From assembly GCA_963824595.1 (NCBI GenBank), contig CAWGPY010000001.1, positions 558,001-622,000 of the forward strand: DNA of 64,000 bases, in the 5' to 3' direction. Numbering within the stretch: position 1 is the first letter of the stretch; every line of letters starts with the position of its first letter. The notes under the pieces were generated by a model. That model worked only from the letters and a program-made list of their open reading frames with translations, ran no database searches and was not told the origin of the DNA. This document shows, one piece after another, positions 58,477 to 64,000 of the stretch. The translations under genes and the position numbers were made by a program. The DNA comes from Cybelea sp963824595. Lineage in GTDB: Bacteria; Vulcanimicrobiota; Vulcanimicrobiia; Vulcanimicrobiales; Vulcanimicrobiaceae.

Positions 58477-59322
58477 GTGGGCAAGACGGCGGGAAAGCCG
58501 CGCGCGGCTTCATTGGTAACCCATCGCGAATTCAAGCTGCTGCTGAAGCCGGAGAAGTTTCCGTCGCGGCGCGCGCTGCTCGAGTTCAACCAAGTGTTGG
58601 CGCGCATCGCGAAGAAGCTCGGCGTTCGCTACGAGCCCGTGGAATCGCTCGACTCGCAACTGCGCATCGTGCAGTTCTACGACACGGAAGCCGAGGATCT
58701 GCGTAAGAACAAGCTGATCTTCAGGATCCGCCAAGTGCGCGAGGGCGGCTGGCCCGACGAAACGTGGGAGCTCACGTTCAAATGCCGAGCGCCCGACTAC
58801 GAGAAGGCGGCCGGGTTCGATACCGACACGACGCTGCCGCAGCTGCAGAAGAAGAAGTTCAAGGAAGAGCTGATTCGCGGTGAGGTCGCCGGCACGATGG
58901 AGAAGATCTACTCCAACAACGTGATCGTCGAAGCGCCCGAGATCGCCGCTGAGGTGCCGATCTCGCGGCTTGCCGACGCGCTGCCGCACCTCAAGACGCT
59001 TGGCGTGGGTCTGGACCAGATGCTTCGCGTCGTCAACGGCGCGAAGGTGTTCGAGATTCAGTCAACGCTGGGAACCCTCTACTTCGGACGCGGCGTCACC
59101 GCGCACGCGACCCTCGCGCTGTGGGCGCGCCCGGTGCCCGATCGGTTTCAGCCGCTCGTCGCCGAGTTCGGCTTCTCCACTCGCGTGTTGGGCGACGACA
59201 AAGAGAAGAAGGGCCAAGATGCCGCCGACGAGTTCTTCAAGGCGATGCAGTTGCCGCTGCGCGACTACCTATCGGACGGAACGACGAAGACGGCGTTGAT
59301 CTATGGCGACGCCGGAGCCTGA
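58477..59322 (+). CDS. CYTH-like protein of uncertain function
   Basis: 281 aa from GTG 58477, 13 bases after the TRIC gene, with AAAGAGGAG upstream. A large beta-rich domain with THREFKLLLKPEKFPSRRAL, IVQFYDTEAEDLRKNKLIFR and ETWELTFKCRAPDYEKA recalls CYTH triphosphate tunnel enzymes (strands with alternating charged residues, E-x-K and R-x-R). The exact E-x-E-x-K start is replaced by E-F-K, so the assignment is tentative. No signal peptide. Confidence 0.6.
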   Translation: MGKTAGKPRAASLVTHREFKLLLKPEKFPSRRALLEFNQVLARIAKKLGVRYEPVESLDSQLRIVQFYDTEAEDLRKNKLIFRIRQVREGGWPDETWELTFKCRAPDYEKAAGFDTDTTLPQLQKKKFKEELIRGEVAGTMEKIYSNNVIVEAPEIAAEVPISRLADALPHLKTLGVGLDQMLRVVNGAKVFEIQSTLGTLYFGRGVTAHATLALWARPVPDRFQPLVAEFGFSTRVLGDDKEKKGQDAADEFFKAMQLPLRDYLSDGTTKTALIYGDAGA

Positions 59323-59343
59323 TCCCTAGCTAATCGGCAACTG

Positions 59344-59374
59344 CGCGAGGCCGGCTACCGTTACCGGCCTCGCG
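59344..59374. terminator. Palindrome between convergent genes, likely bidirectional terminator
   Basis: CGCGAGGCCGG and CCGGCCTCGCG form a perfect 11-base stem around a 9-base loop, midway between two convergent stop codons. T-runs are absent on both sides, so it may slow polymerase or protect 3' ends rather than act as a classic intrinsic terminator. Confidence 0.55.
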
Positions 59375-59397
59375 AACTTCCGTAAATACCGGCGCGG

Positions 59398-60921
<1,524 letters not shown>

Positions 60922-61049
60922 GCCGTTCCTTTCTCGCGCAGTGGCGAAGGGATGTTCGCGAAGATTGCGGGCGACGAGGGGGCGGGGGACGAGCTAGTTT
61001 TGCCGCCAAGACGAGGGCCCCTACTCGGCCGCGCGAAAATTGATGACGC

Positions 61050-61961
61050 ATGATTGGGACGATGCGTGACGGTATGGTGCGGATCGGCGGCGGGACCTTC
61101 GCGATGGGATCCGACCGGTTCTATCCCGAGGAGGCGCCGGTGCGCAACGTGCGGGTCGAAGGCTTCTGGATCGATCCATATGCGGTCACCAATGCGGAGT
61201 TTTCGAAGTTCGTCCGCAAGACCGGCTACGTTACGATCGCCGAACGTGAGCTGAATCCCGCGGAGTTCCCCGGCGCGCCCGCCGAAAATTTGGTGCCCGG
61301 GGCACTCGTCTTTCACATGACCCCCGGTCCCGTGGATTTGCGTGACTACTCGCAGTGGTGGTCGTGGACGCCGGGAGCGTCGTGGAAGCGTCCGGAGGGG
61401 CCCGGAAGCTCGATCGACTCGCGGCCCGATCACCCGGTGGTGCACGTCGCCCTCGAGGACGTGGAGACGTATGCGGCCTGGGCCGGCAAACGGCTGCCGA
61501 CCGAAGCCGAGTGGGAGTATGCGGCGCGCGGCGGCCTCGAAGGCAAGAGCTTCGTCTGGGGCGACGAGATGGAGCCCGGCGGACGGCCCGCAGCCAACAC
61601 GTGGCAAGGCGATTTCCCGTGGAAGAGCACGCATCGGCATGGACCTCGCACGATGCCCGTCGGGAAGTTCGCACCGAACGGCTACGGGCTTTACGACATG
61701 GCCGGAAACGTGTGGGAGTGGACCGGCGATTGGTTCGTGCACGATCGGACGCTGGTCGAAGCGCCGTGCTGCGCCGCCGGCGCGCGCCAGCTCAGCTACG
61801 ACCCCTGTCAGCCGAACGTTCCCATGCCGCGCAAGGTCCTCAAGGGCGGATCGTTCCTGTGTTCGCCCAGTTACTGTCTGCGGTTCCGGCCCGCCGCCCG
61901 CTCCCCGCAGGCGATCGACACCGGCATGTCTCACGTCGGTTTCCGCTGCGTGCGCGATTAA
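61050..61961 (+). CDS. Formylglycine-generating enzyme (sulfatase activator)
   Basis: 303 aa (ATG 61050; ATG 61062 also possible). FGE-sulfatase fold from GGGTFAMGSDRFYPEEAPVR through WIDPYAVTNAEFSKFV, KRLPTEAEWEYAARGGLEG and GNVWEWTGDWF to KGGSFLCSPSYCLRFRPAAR. Cys271 and Cys276 match the copper-binding active-site pair of aerobic FGEs, so this is likely a true oxidase and not one of the many FGE-like proteins. It activates the divergent sulfatase. Its stop overlaps the next gene. Confidence 0.93.
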   Translation: MIGTMRDGMVRIGGGTFAMGSDRFYPEEAPVRNVRVEGFWIDPYAVTNAEFSKFVRKTGYVTIAERELNPAEFPGAPAENLVPGALVFHMTPGPVDLRDYSQWWSWTPGASWKRPEGPGSSIDSRPDHPVVHVALEDVETYAAWAGKRLPTEAEWEYAARGGLEGKSFVWGDEMEPGGRPAANTWQGDFPWKSTHRHGPRTMPVGKFAPNGYGLYDMAGNVWEWTGDWFVHDRTLVEAPCCAAGARQLSYDPCQPNVPMPRKVLKGGSFLCSPSYCLRFRPAARSPQAIDTGMSHVGFRCVRD

Positions 61962-63168
61962 CCGCCGCACGTTCGCCCGCGCCTTCGGGCCCGGACTGGT
62001 GTCTGGTGCCTCGGCAAACGATCCGACCACGGTCGGGACGATCGCCGTCGTCGGCGCCACCACCGGCTACGGCATGGCGTGGCTCGTCGTGCTCTTGCTG
62101 CCGATGCTGGCCGTCGTGCAAACCGTCGCCGCCTCCGTCGCCGCCGTCTCGCAGCTGAACCTGCAGCAAGCCATCGAACGAACCTTCGGGCGCGGCGTCG
62201 CGCTCGCCGGGGCCGTTGCCGTCGGCGCGATCGGCGCGTTCACGCTGGGCGCCGACGTGCAGGCGGGAGCGCAGGCGCTGACGCTGCTCGTCGGTATCCC
62301 GTACTACTACTTCGTCGTTCCGCTCGTGCTCGCCGCGGGCTGGCTGCTGGCGACGCAGTCGTACATCAAGGTCGAGCGCGCGCTGGCGTGGCTGACCCTG
62401 ATCTTTTTCTGTTACGTCGCGAGTGCGATCGACGCACGGCCCAATTGGGGAGCCGTGCTGCGCGGAATTCTCGTTCCGCATTTCGCGCTTTCGCCCGCGT
62501 TCCTGACCGCCGCGATCGCGCTGTTGGGCACGACGCTCACGAGCTACGTCTACTTTTGGGAGTCCATCGAGGTGGCCGAGCGGCGACCGCCGTCGTCGGA
62601 GCTCGGTGCGGTGAACGCCGACGCCGTGATGGGGATGCTCGCGGCCGGCTCGAGTTTTCTCTTCATCCTCGTGGCGACGGCGGCCACGTCCGGGCGTCAT
62701 CAGGCGATGCTGACCGCCGCCGACGCCGCGGTTGCGCTCAAGCCGCTCGCCGGATCGTGGGACAAGCCGCTGTTCGGCGTCGGACTGCTGGCGTCGGCGG
62801 CGATCGCCATTCCCGTGATCGCGGCCACGAACGGCTACGTGGCCGCGCAGACGTTCGGCGCGCCGGCAAGCCTAACGACGCGGCCGCGTGACGCGAGGGT
62901 CTTCTACGGCGCGATCTATGCGACGCTGCTCGCGGGCGCGGCGTTGGCGTTGCTGCCCGTCGCGACGATCGCGCTCCTCTACTGGGCCTCGGTGGTGGCC
63001 GGGCTGGTGACGCCGGTCACGCTCGCGCTCGCACTGCTCGTTGCGAGAAACCCGCAGACGATGCGGGGGCGCCCGATCTCGCGGCGGCTCGCCTGCGCGG
63101 GCTGGGCGGTGACCGGAATAATTTCCGCCGCCGTCGTGGCGTTCGTCGTCTCCGCGGTGCGTCTATAG
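61957..63168 (+). CDS. Nramp-related divalent-metal transporter
   Basis: About 403 aa if read from ATT 61957, with around eleven membrane segments. Family homology begins at FARAFGPGLVSGASANDPTT, before the first conventional start (GTG 61999), so the true start is unclear; ATT or read-through coupling with the FGE stop are options. The TM1 metal motif is A-N-D-P-T-T rather than D-P-G-N, and TM6 reads TTLTSYVYFWES in place of the M-P-H form. These resemble the Nramp-related magnesium-type branch, so the ion may not be Mn or Fe. Confidence 0.78.
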   Translation: MNRRTFARAFGPGLVSGASANDPTTVGTIAVVGATTGYGMAWLVVLLLPMLAVVQTVAASVAAVSQLNLQQAIERTFGRGVALAGAVAVGAIGAFTLGADVQAGAQALTLLVGIPYYYFVVPLVLAAGWLLATQSYIKVERALAWLTLIFFCYVASAIDARPNWGAVLRGILVPHFALSPAFLTAAIALLGTTLTSYVYFWESIEVAERRPPSSELGAVNADAVMGMLAAGSSFLFILVATAATSGRHQAMLTAADAAVALKPLAGSWDKPLFGVGLLASAAIAIPVIAATNGYVAAQTFGAPASLTTRPRDARVFYGAIYATLLAGAALALLPVATIALLYWASVVAGLVTPVTLALALLVARNPQTMRGRPISRRLACAGWAVTGIISAAVVAFVVSAVRL

Positions 63169-63999
63169 GCTGAAGGTGTAGCCCAGCAACGGACCGGCCA
63201 GGCTGAGCTTCTGCACAGTCGAGACGGGCGTGAAGTCGTTGTAGTTGAGTGCGCGCCACAGCGCGATGATCGTCTGGCCGTGCGGGAACGCATAGCCGGC
63301 GCCCCCGTAGGCCTGCCACGTGGTGTTGCCGTTGCCGCTGCCGATGTCGGCATAGTACGGGATGTACCAGTGGTCGCCGCCGAAGAACGCGCGTCCCTTC
63401 AATCCCCAGATGATGTCGTTGGTGTAGGCGGACGCCGTCAACGACCCCGACGGCAAGGCGAAGTGTTTCTTCGTGATCGTCGCGGAGTAATCCACGTTGA
63501 GATTGACCGGGAACTGACGGATGCCGGCCAGCACCGTCAAATCGGCGTTGTGACCGTGCGCGACCGCCCAGCCCGCGGCAACCTCCCAGATCGCCGTCGA
63601 GAGCCGCGCCGAGCTGTCGATGGTCAGCGGCACGTGCACCTTGCCGAACGGCCCGCTGACGACCGAAAAGATCGACGCGGTCGTTGACGCGTTCAAGTAG
63701 ATGGCGTCCCCGAACAGCTCGAACTCGTTCTTGCGATAATCGAACGCCAGCATGCCCGCCGTGTTGAGCTTCGGAATGTAGTCGCTCGGCCCGACCTGGA
63801 TCGTGGCGACGATGGGATTGGCGCCGCCCCGCAGCTTGCGCAGCCCGGGAACCGAGAACTGAAAGTTACCCTTTAGCGTCGGGCCCCAGATATAGGGCGC
63901 GACCATGAAGTGGGAGCGCCCGTCGTACTGCCGGTCCATGAACGTCGGTTCCGCCGTCGAGGCGGGAGCGGGCGACGGAGGCTCTTGGGCGATGGCGAC
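63163..63999 (-). CDS. Outer-membrane beta-barrel protein, N-terminus outside window
   Basis: At least 278 codons, open to the right edge, where VAIAQEPPSPAPAS looks like the end of a signal peptide. The mature part is a run of amphipathic strands (HFMVAPYIWGPTLKGNFQFS, KNEFELFGDAIYLNAST, DIIWGLKGRAFFGGDHWYIP) with strand-turn repeats, ending in LLGYTFSL with a terminal hydrophobic residue. This fits small outer-membrane porin-like proteins of unknown role. Convergent with the Nramp-like gene, overlapping it by 6 bases. Confidence 0.72.
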   Translation of the reverse strand, partial: VAIAQEPPSPAPASTAEPTFMDRQYDGRSHFMVAPYIWGPTLKGNFQFSVPGLRKLRGGANPIVATIQVGPSDYIPKLNTAGMLAFDYRKNEFELFGDAIYLNASTTASIFSVVSGPFGKVHVPLTIDSSARLSTAIWEVAAGWAVAHGHNADLTVLAGIRQFPVNLNVDYSATITKKHFALPSGSLTASAYTNDIIWGLKGRAFFGGDHWYIPYYADIGSGNGNTTWQAYGGAGYAFPHGQTIIALWRALNYNDFTPVSTVQKLSLAGPLLGYTFSL

Positions 64000-64000
64000 G

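Overview
The window is a gene-dense, high-GC (roughly two-thirds G+C by eye) chromosomal segment of a bacterium. Outer-membrane traits (a TonB-dependent receptor, a beta-barrel protein, about sixteen lipoproteins, Tat and Sec signal peptides) sit beside Terrabacteria-like traits: a cysS-rlmB-sigH order as in Firmicutes, a Gram-positive-type LexA box, and an RsbU/V/W-type partner-switching module. This mix, together with expanded lipoprotein phosphoesterases and HAF/GloVer repeat proteins, suggests a diderm Terrabacteria lineage such as Candidatus Eremiobacterota (WPS-2). That placement is inference; no marker gene was searched.

Layout. 1-3.2 kb: cysS (5' truncated), rlmB, sigH and an Asp/Glu racemase. 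3.2-7.7 kb: ferredoxin-like and VOC proteins, a tRNA-Thr(UGU) with an unusually long variable arm abutting a lower-GC HNH nuclease gene, an acetyltransferase, small exported proteins, a VOC gene remnant, then tRNA-Tyr and tRNA-Gly. 7.7-15 kb: exported beta-propeller-like lipoproteins and a tight minus-strand operon with two phosphoesterases (PF04185 type). 15-19.3 kb: tRNA-Thr(GGU), a MerR/TipAS regulator with a textbook 19-bp-spacer promoter, msrB, a glutathionyl-hydroquinone reductase and a cupin dioxygenase. 19.3-24.5 kb: an SOS mutagenesis cassette imuA-imuB-dnaE2 behind a promoter with a perfect LexA box, with a long RNA hairpin around the dnaE2 start. 25.2-27.5 kb: an RsbU-RsbV-RsbW type signalling module. 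27.6-33 kb: three tandem phosphoesterases and a patatin phospholipase. 33-40.9 kb: repeat lipoproteins, a TPR-LuxR regulator, an aquaporin-like channel and a cyclase-ATPase-TPR regulator. 41-54.6 kb: a long plus-strand run with an Oar-like TonB receptor, a Tat-exported glycosylasparaginase, a GH125 alpha-mannosidase, a beta-propeller, two more phosphoesterases and a GloVer-repeat protein. 54.6-64 kb: membrane proteins (a DUF4239 pair, BASS, TRIC), a CYTH-like protein, a cytosolic sulfatase divergent from its formylglycine-generating enzyme, an Nramp-related transporter and an outer-membrane barrel protein running off the window.

How the parts fit. Much of the segment is devoted to the cell surface and to scavenging. 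Seven lipoprotein phosphoesterases with a patatin lipase point to release of phosphate or head groups from phospholipids or other phosphoesters. The receptor, glycosylasparaginase and GH125 mannosidase look like a small N-glycoprotein degradation locus. Stress functions (SOS mutasome, MsrB, GS-hydroquinone reductase, anti-sigma partner switching) form a second theme. Few intergenic gaps exceed 200 bases, and none exceeds 300.
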